Of a stretch of DNA of 20,004 bases, positions 1-8,676 are shown one piece after another; positions within the stretch are counted from its first letter, which is position 1; every line of letters starts with the position of its first letter. A model generated the notes under the pieces. That model saw only the letters and a list, made by a program, of their open reading frames with translations. It did not search any database and was not told the DNA's origin. The position numbers and the translations under genes are program-made. Source of the stretch: Discostella pseudostelligera (taxonomy: Eukaryota; Bacillariophyta; Thalassiosirophyceae; Thalassiosirales; Thalassiosiraceae); assembly GCA_036940085.1 (NCBI GenBank), contig JALLBK010000509.1:1-20004 (forward strand), given 5' to 3'.

Positions 1-587
1 TCTATCTGTGAGCACGCTGTGGAAGACACGAAAGTTGTGGGGCATTGGCGATATGAACCCATAAAAAAGCAGTAGGTAAAATCGCCAAATTAGATTGACT
101 TTCGGTTCTTGCTCACAATGCTGCGATGATGACGATAAGATGACGCGGCCGGGGAGTGAGGGTGCATGAGAAAGAGGAGTTGAGAATCGAGAAGCTTACG
201 TCAGCAAAATTGAAAGTTAGCGATGTCCCACTCACAGGAACTGATAGATGCATCATTCATAATCGCTGAAATTGAAAATTAAAATTTTCTTCCGTTCATG
301 GTACTCCTGCAGAAGAAATTTCAAGGCGTTTCGCGCATTTTTTTCATATAAGATTCAGTATTAATTCCTCAGTTCGCAATTTGACGTCATCGTGACGTGT
401 TTACACATCACCAACAACGTCTAGCGGAATGTCTTGTGAACGAACGTGATTTGGCAAAACAAACAATATTTTGGCTTTCGCGTTTGTTCCATCATCCACC
501 ATGTTTCACAGCTTTGGCATGCAAACAAAGTCGATACCATCGCCGCCGACGACGAAGGGCTCACAACATTCATCTCCTACCCACACC
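1..587. other. Upstream region of the first transporter gene, no gene seen
   Basis: No convincing coding sequence is visible. The DNA is AT-rich with scattered bZIP-type motifs (listed separately) and leads into the first SLC10A7-like gene. From 471 the transporter reading frame is already open but has no ATG until 501. A second in-frame ATG at 588 is preferred as the start. Confidence 0.6.
141..399. promoter_or_regulatory. Cluster of TGACGT-type (CRE/bZIP-like) motifs
   Basis: Four motifs of the TGACGT class lie ahead of the first transporter: TGACGC at 141-146, ACGTCA at 198-203, the full palindrome TGACGTCA at 382-389 and TGACGTG at 393-399. TGACGT elements are known bZIP sites and, in Phaeodactylum, act as CO2/cAMP-responsive elements. 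Their function here is inferred from sequence only. Confidence 0.4.
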
Positions 588-1985
588 ATGACCAACAACA
601 CCAACATCGTCACCAACGAAGAATCCACGCCTATCGGCTTTCCCATGCCCTACTTCGATTTCAATCCGGAATCGACGGGCCGAACCACTGCACCGAACTC
701 GATCAGTGGTGGATCTCCAACTCCAAGTGATGACTCCCTCGACGGCGACATCGCGCCGTCACAGCTCCAGCTGAACAATACTTCGCTCGAACAATCCAAC
801 GCGCCTTCGCAGCTACAACAGGGCGAGTCATCGTTGCCATCCTACAAGCGCTTCTTCAATAAAGCTGGCAAAATCTACCATCAAAACTCTTTCCTCATTC
901 TCGTCACATGCGCCATCCTGCTAGCCTACGCCTACCCACCGTTGGGCGCCATATACGTCGCGCCCAAAATCACCGCTACATGGATTGCAGTCATTTTCAT
1001 CTTCATATTGGCCGGAATGGGAATCAGAACTGAAGAATTGAACAAGGCGTCGCAACGAGTTTTCTTCAATTCCTTCGTGCAAGTATTCAACTTCATGGTT
1101 GTGTCCGGAGTCGTTTACGGCTTCACCCGATTCATGCTACATGTCAAAGCATTGCCAGAGAGCTTGGCCGACGGTATGACTATCACCTCCACACTTTCAG
1201 TGAGCGTGAATATGGGCATCGTGTTGACAAAGTTGGTCGGTGGAGACGAGGCCGCGGCAATCTTCGATGCAGCGTTTGGCAACTTTTTGGGTGTATTTCT
1301 CAGTCCGGCGTTGATTCTCATGTACCTTGGTCTGAATGCCGAAGTCGATTTAGGACAAGTCACCTTGAAGTTGTTTCTACGAGTCGTTCTACCTCTCTTC
1401 GTCGGTCAATTGCTGCGCAACTACTTTCCGCCCGCAAAAGCATTCGCCCAGAAATACAACCACTATTTCCGACAAGGACAGGAGTTCAGTTTGGTATTCA
1501 TCGTCTACACAATCTTCTGCAAGACATTTTTGAAAGGGAGCGATGCTGCAGTGGTTGACACCCTGATCATGATTGGTTGTGTACTTCTTGTATTGCTTTC
1601 CCTCATGGGGTTGGCCTGGTTGTCGATGCTGGTTCTTTTCCCCAAGGACCCGAAGTTGCAAGTCATGGGATTGTTCGGATGCACGCACAAGACGGTGGCA
1701 GTCGGTATTCCATTGATCACTTCCATTTACGCCGATAGTCCGATGCTGGGTCTCTACGTTCTTCCGTTGTTGATCTGGTACCCAACGCAGCTTGTATTGG
1801 GCACAGCCATCGCGCCGACCCTGGCTAGGTATGTCGTGAGGAAGGAGAAGGAGCTAAAGCAGACGGAAGAGCAGCCGGTAGACCAGCCGGCGGAGGGTAA
1901 CGTCGCCGATAAAGATGATGTGGAACGTCCCGATAACTCAAAGTCTTCACCAGAGTCCGCTCCTGCTGCATCCGAACAAGTCTGA
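588..1985 (+). CDS. SLC10A7/Rch1-like membrane transporter, tandem copy 1
   Basis: This is a polytopic membrane protein of the SBF-like (SLC10A7/yeast Rch1) branch of the bile acid:sodium symporter superfamily. Human SLC10A7 and Rch1 act in Golgi/plasma-membrane calcium homeostasis; the substrate here is unknown. From the 588 ATG it has 465 residues: a polar Ser/Asn/Pro-rich tail (about 1-95), a membrane core (about 100-405) and an acidic, charged C-terminus. Family hallmarks are [20 protein letters not shown], the [12 protein letters not shown] stretch and [12 protein letters not shown] (about 365-376). The start at 588 is chosen because MTNNTN...NEESTPIGF aligns with MANANA...NDESLSIGL, the start of the inverted paralogue at 6954. 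An in-frame ATG at 501 (context CCACCATGT) would add 29 residues and cannot be excluded. No intron is needed. It is followed after 177 bp by a close tandem copy. Confidence 0.85.
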   Translation: MTNNTNIVTNEESTPIGFPMPYFDFNPESTGRTTAPNSISGGSPTPSDDSLDGDIAPSQLQLNNTSLEQSNAPSQLQQGESSLPSYKRFFNKAGKIYHQNSFLILVTCAILLAYAYPPLGAIYVAPKITATWIAVIFIFILAGMGIRTEELNKASQRVFFNSFVQVFNFMVVSGVVYGFTRFMLHVKALPESLADGMTITSTLSVSVNMGIVLTKLVGGDEAAAIFDAAFGNFLGVFLSPALILMYLGLNAEVDLGQVTLKLFLRVVLPLFVGQLLRNYFPPAKAFAQKYNHYFRQGQEFSLVFIVYTIFCKTFLKGSDAAVVDTLIMIGCVLLVLLSLMGLAWLSMLVLFPKDPKLQVMGLFGCTHKTVAVGIPLITSIYADSPMLGLYVLPLLIWYPTQLVLGTAIAPTLARYVVRKEKELKQTEEQPVDQPAEGNVADKDDVERPDNSKSSPESAPAASEQV

Positions 1986-2162
1986 GCTGTTGTTTGTAAT
2001 TATTGTATTGAACGCCGTGCTGGTGATTTTTAAAAAGGGAAGGGTTTGCTTGTGATCGTTCATCTGAATCTCTCAAGCGACCTTGGAAAATTGTGATTGT
2101 GTCGACCAACATCTAAACTAGAAGTGATATCGAATAGTGTACATCATCGTCTTGCTCCAAGA

Positions 2163-3554
2163 ATGTGCAAAGACGACGGCGTCAACAGGCACGCGTCCGT
2201 GGCGATTGGAGAGTGCGTTCACAAATACGTCGCCAAGGCAGAATTGTCGGATGATGAACATGGCGTTGCAGCTCCCAATTCAGATGGTGACTCGGAACCT
2301 GCACGTATTACTTCGCTCGAGCAATCCAATGGGCCTGCAGCATCGCAACGATTCGAACCGCAAGAGTCGTCGCAGTCGAGAAGCAAGCGATTCGTCAACA
2401 AAGCCGGCCATATCTATCATCAAAATTCCTTCCTCATTCTTGTCACATGCGCCATCCTGCTAGCCTATGCCTATCCACCGTTGGGTGCCAAGTACGTCGC
2501 GCCACATATCACAGCCACATGGATTGCAGTCATTTTCATCTTCATATTGGCCGGAATGGGAATCAGAACCGAAGAATTGAACAAGGCGATGAAACGAGTA
2601 TATTTCAATTCCTTCGTGCAAGTGTTCAACTTCATGGTTGTCTCCAGCATAGTTTATGGCTTCACCCGGTTCATGCTTTACGTGAAAGCATTGCCGGAGA
2701 GCTTGGCCGATGGCATGACAGTCACCTCCACACTTTCTGTCAGCGTTAACATGGGCATCGTGTTGACAAAGTTGGTCGGTGGAGACGAGGCCGCGGCAAT
2801 CTTTGATGCAGCCTTTGGCAACTTTCTGGGTGTATTTTTAAGTCCGGCGTTGATTCTCATGTATCTTGGTCTGAATGCCGAAGTCGATTTAGGACAAGTC
2901 ACATTGAAACTGTTTCTCCGTGTCGTCCTACCACTTATCCTTGGTCAATTGCTTCGCAACTTCTTCCCACCCGCGAAAGCGTTCGCCAAGAAATACAACA
3001 AGTACTTTCGTCAGGGGCAAGAATTTTGCTTGGTATTTGTCGTGTACACAATCTTCTGCAAGACCTTTTTGAAAGGCAGCGATGCCAAAATTGGAGATGT
3101 GTTCATAATGATTGGTTGTGTGCTGCTGGTATTACTTTTCCTCATGGTATTGTCATGGATATCGATGCTGGTGCTATTCCCAAATGACCCCAAGATTCAA
3201 GCCGTGGGATTGTTTGCATGTACACACAAGACCGTGGCTGTTGGGGTTCCATTAATCAGTTCCATTTACGCTGACAGTCCAATGCTGGGTCTCTACGTCC
3301 TTCCGTTATTGATCTGGTACCCGACGCAGCTTGTATTGGGCACAGCCCTTGCGCCATATTTGGCAAAATATATTGAGAGGAGAGAGAAAGAATTGAATCA
3401 GCAGCTAGATGTAGAGGCATGGTTGCATGGCCGCGGAGATAATTCTCAATTTCCCCCATATCTTACTCAAGACCAGTCGGTATTGGATGATATGTGTTAT
3501 GGAGCTGACGAGCAATTCGAACCAAATGAATCACAAGCCATCGGAACGGTCTAA
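2163..3554 (+). CDS. SLC10A7/Rch1-like membrane transporter, tandem copy 2
   Basis: This is a 463-residue paralogue of the preceding gene. It belongs to the same SBF-like/SLC10A7 family and is also intronless. The membrane core (about 88-395) is nearly identical to copy 1, for example [20 protein letters not shown] and [20 protein letters not shown]. The first 55 residues and the last 50 are unrelated in detail; SLEQSN is the first clearly shared block. The start at 2163 is the first in-frame ATG. The frame is open further upstream but offers only a TTG at 2097. Only 177 bp separate it from the stop of copy 1, so its promoter must be very compact or overlap the 3' end of copy 1. The C-terminus is longer and acidic and ends without a recognised sorting signal. 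Transport substrate and membrane location are not determined by the sequence. Confidence 0.83.
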   Translation: MCKDDGVNRHASVAIGECVHKYVAKAELSDDEHGVAAPNSDGDSEPARITSLEQSNGPAASQRFEPQESSQSRSKRFVNKAGHIYHQNSFLILVTCAILLAYAYPPLGAKYVAPHITATWIAVIFIFILAGMGIRTEELNKAMKRVYFNSFVQVFNFMVVSSIVYGFTRFMLYVKALPESLADGMTVTSTLSVSVNMGIVLTKLVGGDEAAAIFDAAFGNFLGVFLSPALILMYLGLNAEVDLGQVTLKLFLRVVLPLILGQLLRNFFPPAKAFAKKYNKYFRQGQEFCLVFVVYTIFCKTFLKGSDAKIGDVFIMIGCVLLVLLFLMVLSWISMLVLFPNDPKIQAVGLFACTHKTVAVGVPLISSIYADSPMLGLYVLPLLIWYPTQLVLGTALAPYLAKYIERREKELNQQLDVEAWLHGRGDNSQFPPYLTQDQSVLDDMCYGADEQFEPNESQAIGTV

Positions 3555-4378
3555 ATGGTCCAATACGAATAAATTCTTGCTGCGTAGCAGTAACATTGTA
3601 GTATGAATGATTGTGCCTCGATGTTAATTGTTGTGTAACCGGTGGGACAAATTCTCAGTGAATGCTCGCACATTTCAATAGCTGGTGAGCTGCAGACAGA
3701 ATATGCGCACCCCCCATTTGGGTTGGTATTTGAGCCATCGGCGACTGGAGTGGTAAAAAATAATGAAAAAATGGCCATGAAATTATTTGATGGGCCATCG
3801 TTTGGGTATGGAGTCCCCTCTCAAGTAGACCTCACCATCACAAATCCCACCACGCTCAAAATTACCGAATGGGTAGTTTCGGAGCCCAAAGCCTGGAAGA
3901 GTAGTCGTCCCCATCTCAGGCAAGCCTCACCGGCAGTGTGCCGGCCGCCTCCAAGATCATGATGTGTCACAACTTCTTTGTAAGGTATCTCGACGTTTGG
4001 TGGGCCGCGCTGATGAGGCTGCGACCGCTGACGTTCCTGATGGTAATAATTCTAAAAACGATATCGTCGGCATTACTGTCGCTGCTGGGGAGAGCTGGTG
4101 AGGTAGGTAGGAGTGATCCTCGCGGCAGCCAAGTTTATGCATGGTCCATGTCCATGTCCCACGTCCGTGGTGCGTGGTGGTTGATTGTTGATGTGGTTGT
4201 GATGTGGATTTGGCGGGAAGCGAAGGAAGTGGCGGGAAGATTCCGCGAGAGAAAGATTTGGCGGGAAGCCACGCAGCCAAACGAAAGCCAAAGCAGCCAA
4301 AACTCAAAAATCAAAGTCCAGCGCTGTCCAGCGTCAAGCAATCCAATAATTGAAAGCATCGACAAAGATTAAGTAATC
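3555..4378. other. Intergenic region, no gene seen
   Basis: This is about 820 bp between the second transporter and the FMN reductase. A 64-codon reading frame starts at ATG 3771 but resembles no family and has no supporting context. The distal part carries three GGCGGGAA boxes, annotated separately as a probable promoter element of the reductase. Confidence 0.55.
4209..4267. promoter_or_regulatory. Triple GGCGGGAA (E2F-like) boxes upstream of FMN reductase
   Basis: TTTGGCGGGAA occurs twice exactly (4209-4219 and 4257-4267), with a third core GGCGGGAA at 4231-4238. TTTGGCGGGAA matches the E2F/DP consensus. All three lie 110-170 bp before the reductase ATG. Binding and function are inferred. 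Confidence 0.45.
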
Positions 4379-5289
4379 ATGTCCTCCATCGTCCTCAAAA
4401 CAGTCATCTTCCTCGGGTCCGCTCGAAATATCGCACCTGCATGGGGAGGAGACACCCGCCTCTGCGATCGTGTCGCCAACTGGGTCAAGTCCACCATCAC
4501 TAGTCGCAACGGAACGTCGACCTTGGGCGACGACAGCATCACGCATCAAATCCACGTCGTCGATCCCCTCGAGGTATTCGGGCCCGGTGGCGCATTGTCC
4601 CATTCCGGAGGTGAATTGCGCGCACCTACATTCTTCATGAAATCGGATGCACTCCCCGAGTCGACGAGAAAGTTGCAGGAGGTGATCAAGGACGCCGATT
4701 GTTATCTCGTCGTTAGTCCAGAGTACAATCACACCATTCCCCCGGCACTTTCGTCGGTGATGGGACACTTTGGTGGATCTAATTACAAGTGTAAGCCAGG
4801 TACGTTCCATTCATATTGATTAGATTTCATTCCTTTATTTCTCTTGGCATTGAAATTTCTCTACTTCATTGGGATTTTCAAAATTATTGCAGTGGGTATT
4901 GTCACCTACTCACCTGGTCCCTTTGCCGGGATGAGAGCTGCAATGGCGATACAGGTGAGTCATCTTCCCATGAAATGAGCTGCGATATTTTACCACCAGC
5001 ACAATTATTTCCATTCAATACGGCTACTCTTATATCAATACCATCATCCTACATCTACTACTATCAAAGATCATGTGTCACGAATTAGGTTGTCTGCCAG
5101 TGTCCAAACTCTGTGGTCTTCCGAGTCCATCGGACTTGCTTGAATTGGACGGAACACCCAAAGATGCGAATCATAGAATGCTGGAACAGCTCCCGGAACT
5201 CTTGACTCAGTTGGAGTGGATGGCCGTGGCGATGAAAAATCAGAGGTACGTGGTGTTGAAGCGAGTTGTGGGTTTGTGACATCACCTTC

Positions 5290-5321
<32 letters not shown>

Positions 5322-5351
5322 TGCCGCAGGGAAAAGACTGGTACCTTCTAA
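4379..5351 (+). CDS. NADPH-dependent FMN reductase family protein (four exons)
   Basis: This is a flavodoxin-like NAD(P)H-dependent FMN reductase/quinone reductase, expected to be soluble and flavin-bound. Exons are 4379-4799, 4893-4954, 5070-5245 and 5330-5351, with GT-AG introns of 93, 115 and 84 bp (donors gtacgt, gtgagt, gtacgt; acceptors gcag, aaag, gcag). The spliced product is 226 residues. The N-terminal phosphate-binding motif GSARNI (about 13-18) and VVSPEYN (about 111-117, the PEYN flavin-loop motif) are visible. After the first junction comes [20 protein letters not shown], and across the second junction the frame runs into [12 protein letters not shown], typical of the family. 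If intron 3 is retained, an in-frame stop at 5277-5279 gives a product ending [10 protein letters not shown]. No obvious targeting peptide is seen, suggesting a cytosolic enzyme. The physiological substrate is unknown. Confidence 0.85.
5291..5320 (+). repeat. (CAT)10 microsatellite inside intron 3
   Basis: Ten perfect CAT units lie in the last intron of the FMN reductase and end 9 bp before the acceptor AG (5328-5329). They occupy the place where a polypyrimidine tract would normally lie. Confidence 0.9.
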
Positions 5352-5625
5352 GGTTATCGATATCGCAAGAATGATAAATACATTGCCAATGATATTTCAT
5401 ATTGCCGTCGTGTCAAACACGGGTGAGGTGGAGTTGATTCGAGTGATTTGCCTCGCACGTGATAAGAATTTTGTACAGAGTGATCGAATTACAGTATGCT
5501 GGGAGAGGATGAGTGATATCTGATACCTAATTGGAGAACCATGCCCCTCGCATGATATGATAACGGTGCACAGAGATGTAACAGATATGCTCAAATTTTG
5601 CATTCATGCAGTTTCACTCGCAGCA

Positions 5626-6954
5626 CTATCTCCCTGATTCCGTCGCTTCCATAACCAAATCTGGATGTGGCTCGTCATCTACATCCGTATTGCAATCTTG
5701 AACCGGCTGCTCTTGCTGCTGCTGCTGCTGCTGCTGTAATTCCTTCTCTCTTCTTTGGACATATTTAGCCACGTATGGTCCCAATACTGTGCCCAATACA
5801 AGCTGCATCGTATGCCATACCAACAGTGGGAGGATATACAATCCCGCCATCGGACTATCCGCATAAATGGAATTGATCAACGGAACTCCCATCGCCACAG
5901 TCTTGTGCGTGCACCCGAACAATGCCATGGCTTGTAACTTCGGATCCTTCGGAAACAACAATCTTACCGACATCCATGCCAGCGTCATGAGTAGAACCAA
6001 CATGAGAAACACACATCCGATCATTATGAATACATCGCCCGCTTTCACATCGCTTCCATTCAAAAAGGTTTCGCAAAACACGGTGTACACAATGAACACC
6101 AAACATAACTCCTGCACAACCTTGAAGTGCTTGCTGTTCTTTTTGACAAATTCCGTTGCGGGAGGTACAAAATTGCGCAATAGTTGACCAATCGTAATGG
6201 GTAGAACGACCCGCAGAAACAGTTTCAATGTCACCTCAGCAATATCGACTTCGGCACTCAATCCAACATACATGAGAATCAAAGCCGGACTTAGGAAAAT
6301 TCCCACGAAGTTACTGAAGGCTGCATTGAAGATGGCCGCGGCTTCATCCCCACTGGCCAATTTCGTTAGTATCAAGACCATATTCACCGTTATGGGGAGG
6401 GAAGCACATATTGTCATGCCATCGGCCAAACTTTCGGGCAATGCTTCCACCACCAGCAAGAATCGAGTAAACCCATACACGACACCTGACACAACCATGA
6501 AATTAAAAATTTGCACAAATGCATTGAAATAAACTCGTTGTAATGCTTTGGAGAATTCCTCAGTTCGTATTCCCATCCCGGCCAATATAAAAATGAATAT
6601 CACTGCAAGCCATGTAGCGGTAATATCGGGCGCGACATATATGGCACCCAAGGGCGGGTAGGCGTAGGCTAATAAGATGGCGCATAATATCAGGATGAGG
6701 AAGGAGTTTTCGCTGTAGAATTTTTGACATTTGTGAAGGAGACGTTTATGAAGTGGTTGTGGTGGTGGAGATTCTTCTTGCCTCGGCGAGGTAGTATCGT
6801 TTTCTGGTGCACCACCACTTTCTGGATCATTGACGGTGGTCGAGGCTTCTTGTTGCTTTCGACTCGACGGTTCAGAATAATGAACAGTTAGTCCAATCGA
6901 TAGAGATTCGTCGTTGTTAATGACGTCGGCGTCGTTGGCATTGGCATTGGCCAT
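5626..6954 (-). CDS. SLC10A7/Rch1-like membrane transporter, inverted copy 3
   Basis: This is the third SBF-like/SLC10A7-type transporter in the window, 442 residues, intronless and on the opposite strand. The N-terminal tail (1-80) is polar. The membrane core begins at about residue 83 with [20 protein letters not shown]. It has the family blocks [20 protein letters not shown] and [20 protein letters not shown]. It is clearly homologous to the tandem pair but more divergent, with Ala-Ser where the others have Val-Gly before GDEAAAIF, and VV in place of the preceding Leu-Thr loop residues. The C-terminal tail holds a Gln-rich run encoded by a CAG repeat. The single ATG at 6954 defines the start. 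It faces the FMN reductase tail-to-tail and shares an upstream region with the plastid-protein gene at 7281. Substrate and location are not determined. Confidence 0.85.
   Translation of the reverse strand: MANANANDADVINNDESLSIGLTVHYSEPSSRKQQEASTTVNDPESGGAPENDTTSPRQEESPPPQPLHKRLLHKCQKFYSENSFLILILCAILLAYAYPPLGAIYVAPDITATWLAVIFIFILAGMGIRTEEFSKALQRVYFNAFVQIFNFMVVSGVVYGFTRFLLVVEALPESLADGMTICASLPITVNMVLILTKLASGDEAAAIFNAAFSNFVGIFLSPALILMYVGLSAEVDIAEVTLKLFLRVVLPITIGQLLRNFVPPATEFVKKNSKHFKVVQELCLVFIVYTVFCETFLNGSDVKAGDVFIMIGCVFLMLVLLMTLAWMSVRLLFPKDPKLQAMALFGCTHKTVAMGVPLINSIYADSPMAGLYILPLLVWHTMQLVLGTVLGPYVAKYVQRREKELQQQQQQQQEQPVQDCNTDVDDEPHPDLVMEATESGR
5714..5736 (-). repeat. CAG (polyglutamine) trinucleotide repeat
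   Basis: A run of TGC/CAG units in the 3' coding end of the inverted transporter encodes an eight-Gln tract in its cytosolic-looking tail. It is probably length-polymorphic. Confidence 0.85.
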
Positions 6955-7280
6955 AGTTTATTGTATCGGTTTGGATAGGGTATTGGTATTGATATTGCAT
7001 TGATTGATGATCGGTATTTTTATGCCGCATGCCGCCCGCCGCGCCACACCTCAATATCGTGGAGGGTGGTGATGTGACGACGGACGAACAGGGACGAACG
7101 CTGACGAACGTATCGCTGGCAAAGATTCGGTGACGTGGCATTTTCTTTAGCGATGACTGGGTCGCACAAAAGCTCTGTGACGCAGCACAAGCAAAAAGAT
7201 CGCTGCAGACGCCGTAGATATCAATTCGATGCATAGGCCATATGCATACTACCATAGAGGAGTTCATCATTGCGTTCACC
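6955..7280. promoter_or_regulatory. Divergent promoter between transporter copy 3 and the plastid-protein gene
   Basis: This 326-bp region separates two divergent starts. It contains three GACGAAC direct repeats spaced exactly 10 bp apart (7083-7089, 7093-7099, 7103-7109), TGACGTGG at 7131-7138 and TGACGC at 7178-7183. TGACGT-type motifs also occur ahead of transporter copy 1. Confidence 0.5.
7083..7109 (+). repeat. Three GACGAAC direct repeats with a 10-bp period
   Basis: GACGAAC starts at 7083, 7093 and 7103, so each copy lies about one helical turn from the next. This arrangement is typical of cooperative protein-binding sites. No known factor is assigned. Confidence 0.6.
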
Positions 7281-7838
7281 ATGGCAAGAATGTTATCCTC
7301 CCGTTCTTTCTTCGCCGCCGCCATCGTCGTCGTGACATTTCTTTCCACGGCCCTCCAAGTCTCTGCGTTTGGCTCGTTTGGGAAGAAGTCCGTCGGCAGC
7401 GCATCAAAGCTCCCACTTCCGACACTCAACAAGGACACTGGACGGTATGAGAAATCGCCGCTCGACGATGGCAAATACCCCTACGATGCAATCGGATCCG
7501 CGCTCCGTCATGGACCATCGCCATTCCTAACGCGCGTCTTCAACGCCGACGAGTACGAACAGGGTGTCTTGAAATACATGCTCACGGCCCAGGTCGATCG
7601 GGCCGAGGCCACGGGAAATATCGATGCCAAGTTAAACAATGTACTCGATTGGCAGTATCAAAAGATGGAAGAGAAAAAGGGAAAGCCAAAAGTGGACTAT
7701 ACAAGATTGGATAAGAAACAGGCAGCGCTTACGGCGATATGGGCTTTAGGGATCACACCGCTTGCTGTTAGTGTTGTTGTGGATACAGCCAATCAATTCA
7801 TGAATAGTCCAGGTCCTAGTGTGATTAAGGGATTGTAG
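7281..7838 (+). CDS. Plastid-targeted single-span membrane protein of unknown function
   Basis: This is a 185-residue protein that I cannot assign to a named family. The N-terminus is a signal peptide (hydrophobic residues about 10-25) ending VSA|F, with Phe30 at the predicted +1 position followed by a basic stretch (GSFGKKS). This is the ASAFAP-type bipartite presequence of complex red-lineage plastids, so the mature protein should enter the plastid stroma or thylakoid. The middle is charged and likely helical ([29 protein letters not shown]). One transmembrane helix lies near the C-terminus (about 150-170, [19 protein letters not shown]). The start at 7281 (CACCATGGC) is preferred. An ATG at 7242 would add 13 residues ahead of the signal peptide and spoil it. 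Size and topology would fit a small thylakoid or photosystem-associated subunit, but that is only a guess. Confidence 0.8.
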   Translation: MARMLSSRSFFAAAIVVVTFLSTALQVSAFGSFGKKSVGSASKLPLPTLNKDTGRYEKSPLDDGKYPYDAIGSALRHGPSPFLTRVFNADEYEQGVLKYMLTAQVDRAEATGNIDAKLNNVLDWQYQKMEEKKGKPKVDYTRLDKKQAALTAIWALGITPLAVSVVVDTANQFMNSPGPSVIKGL

Positions 7839-8392
7839 ACGAAACAAAGAAGGACGATACAACTATGACGAGAGAGGGGAAGATCAAAGTGCTTTAATTG
7901 AGTAGAAAAGGGTGATTTGTGCAACAATGGCTTGACGAATAATACTATCTAGTATCATGACGGACCTGTAATTGAATGACGAGGTTGCAAAGATGATCCC
8001 AATTCCAATCGTTCTCAATCTATTGGATAAGATAATACATTATTATCTTTCGAAAATAATGTAGTTCATCCACAGTGAGAGATCGGGTAGGGCCGATGAT
8101 GACGAGTTGGTGGCTGGCCAGTCGATCTCGTCGACACCCACTTGCCTCAGGAAAAGATGAATGAATCGATGATGTCAGCGCGATTATTAGTACTATTATG
8201 GATACTGCCGTCGTTATCCTCGTCCGCTCGTTGTTCGTTGATATCTCTCTAGTAGATATGTTGTTCCAGATGGCCGCCATGGTCATCAGTATCGACGATA
8301 CGATGTCGTTTCTTCTTTTGCTTTTGACTTTTGGTGTGTGCGTGGAGGTGTCGTGGGTGGAAAGCGGGAACGCTCGCGCCATTTTCGCCCGT

Positions 8393-8404
8393 CTTCCCGC
8401 CATT
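8393..8404 (+). promoter_or_regulatory. CTTCCCGCCATT box (E2F-like)
   Basis: CTTCCCGCCATT lies about 275 bp ahead of the V-ATPase accessory start. The same 12-mer recurs at 14681 before the POT1-like gene, and TTCCCGCCATT recurs at 11319 before the Asn-rich gene. Its function is inferred. Confidence 0.4.
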
Positions 8405-8606
8405 ATCCCCTCCTTTCTCGCCTGTTCTTGTCGCCATTTCCAAAAGCCAATTCGGCGATTATTCTACGTACGTTATCGTACAAAATTGATCGCTTACATG
8501 CGCGCCAGCATCGCCCTTCTGAAGCAAACCTCTTTCTCACTCTCCAAAAGCAAGGCCAACGCCCAGACTGACAGCCAAATCAAAACCATTCAGGCCAAAC
8601 CATAAC

Positions 8607-8636
8607 CGCCGCCGCCGCCCGCCCGCCCGCCCGCCC
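8607..8636 (+). repeat. (CCG)n/(CCCG)n repeat in the 5' leader
   Basis: A run of CCG units passes into CCCG units and ends about 40 bp before the ATG at 8677. A similar CCGT/CCCG run lies at 14709-14728 before the POT1-like gene. Confidence 0.75.
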
Positions 8637-8676
8637 TATCCCTACGTCCAAATAAAAATTATTAGCTAGTCTAACC

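Larger units (their letters stand above)
7839..8676. other. Intergenic region, no gene seen
   Basis: This is about 840 bp between the plastid-protein gene and the V-ATPase accessory gene. Open frames on both strands lack family resemblance. It contains an 8-bp inverted repeat (AAGATAAT 8029-8036 / ATTATCTT 8042-8049), a TTCCCGCC box at 8394-8401 and a GC-rich repeat just before the next ATG. Confidence 0.5.

Noticed and set aside
3771..3962. 64-codon frame starting ATG after the second transporter
   Set aside because: There is no family resemblance, the end is Pro/Arg-rich as in non-coding DNA, and there are no splice partners.
4334..4810. Long minus-strand frame opposite the FMN reductase first exon
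   Set aside because: It is antisense to a well-supported exon with family motifs; the acidic composition is a shadow of the plus-strand codons.
6917..7474. Minus-strand 185-codon frame over the divergent promoter
   Set aside because: It overlaps the start of transporter copy 3 and runs antisense to the plastid-targeting presequence, with no domain-like features.
8029..8049. 8-bp inverted repeat as a transcription terminator or RNA hairpin
   Set aside because: It is short and AT-only, about 190 bp beyond the stop codon; factor-independent hairpin terminators are not expected in a nuclear eukaryotic gene.
8198..8605. 135-codon plus-strand frame before the V-ATPase accessory gene
   Set aside because: It has hydrophobic and basic low-complexity content, no recognised motif, and contains the probable promoter boxes of the next gene.
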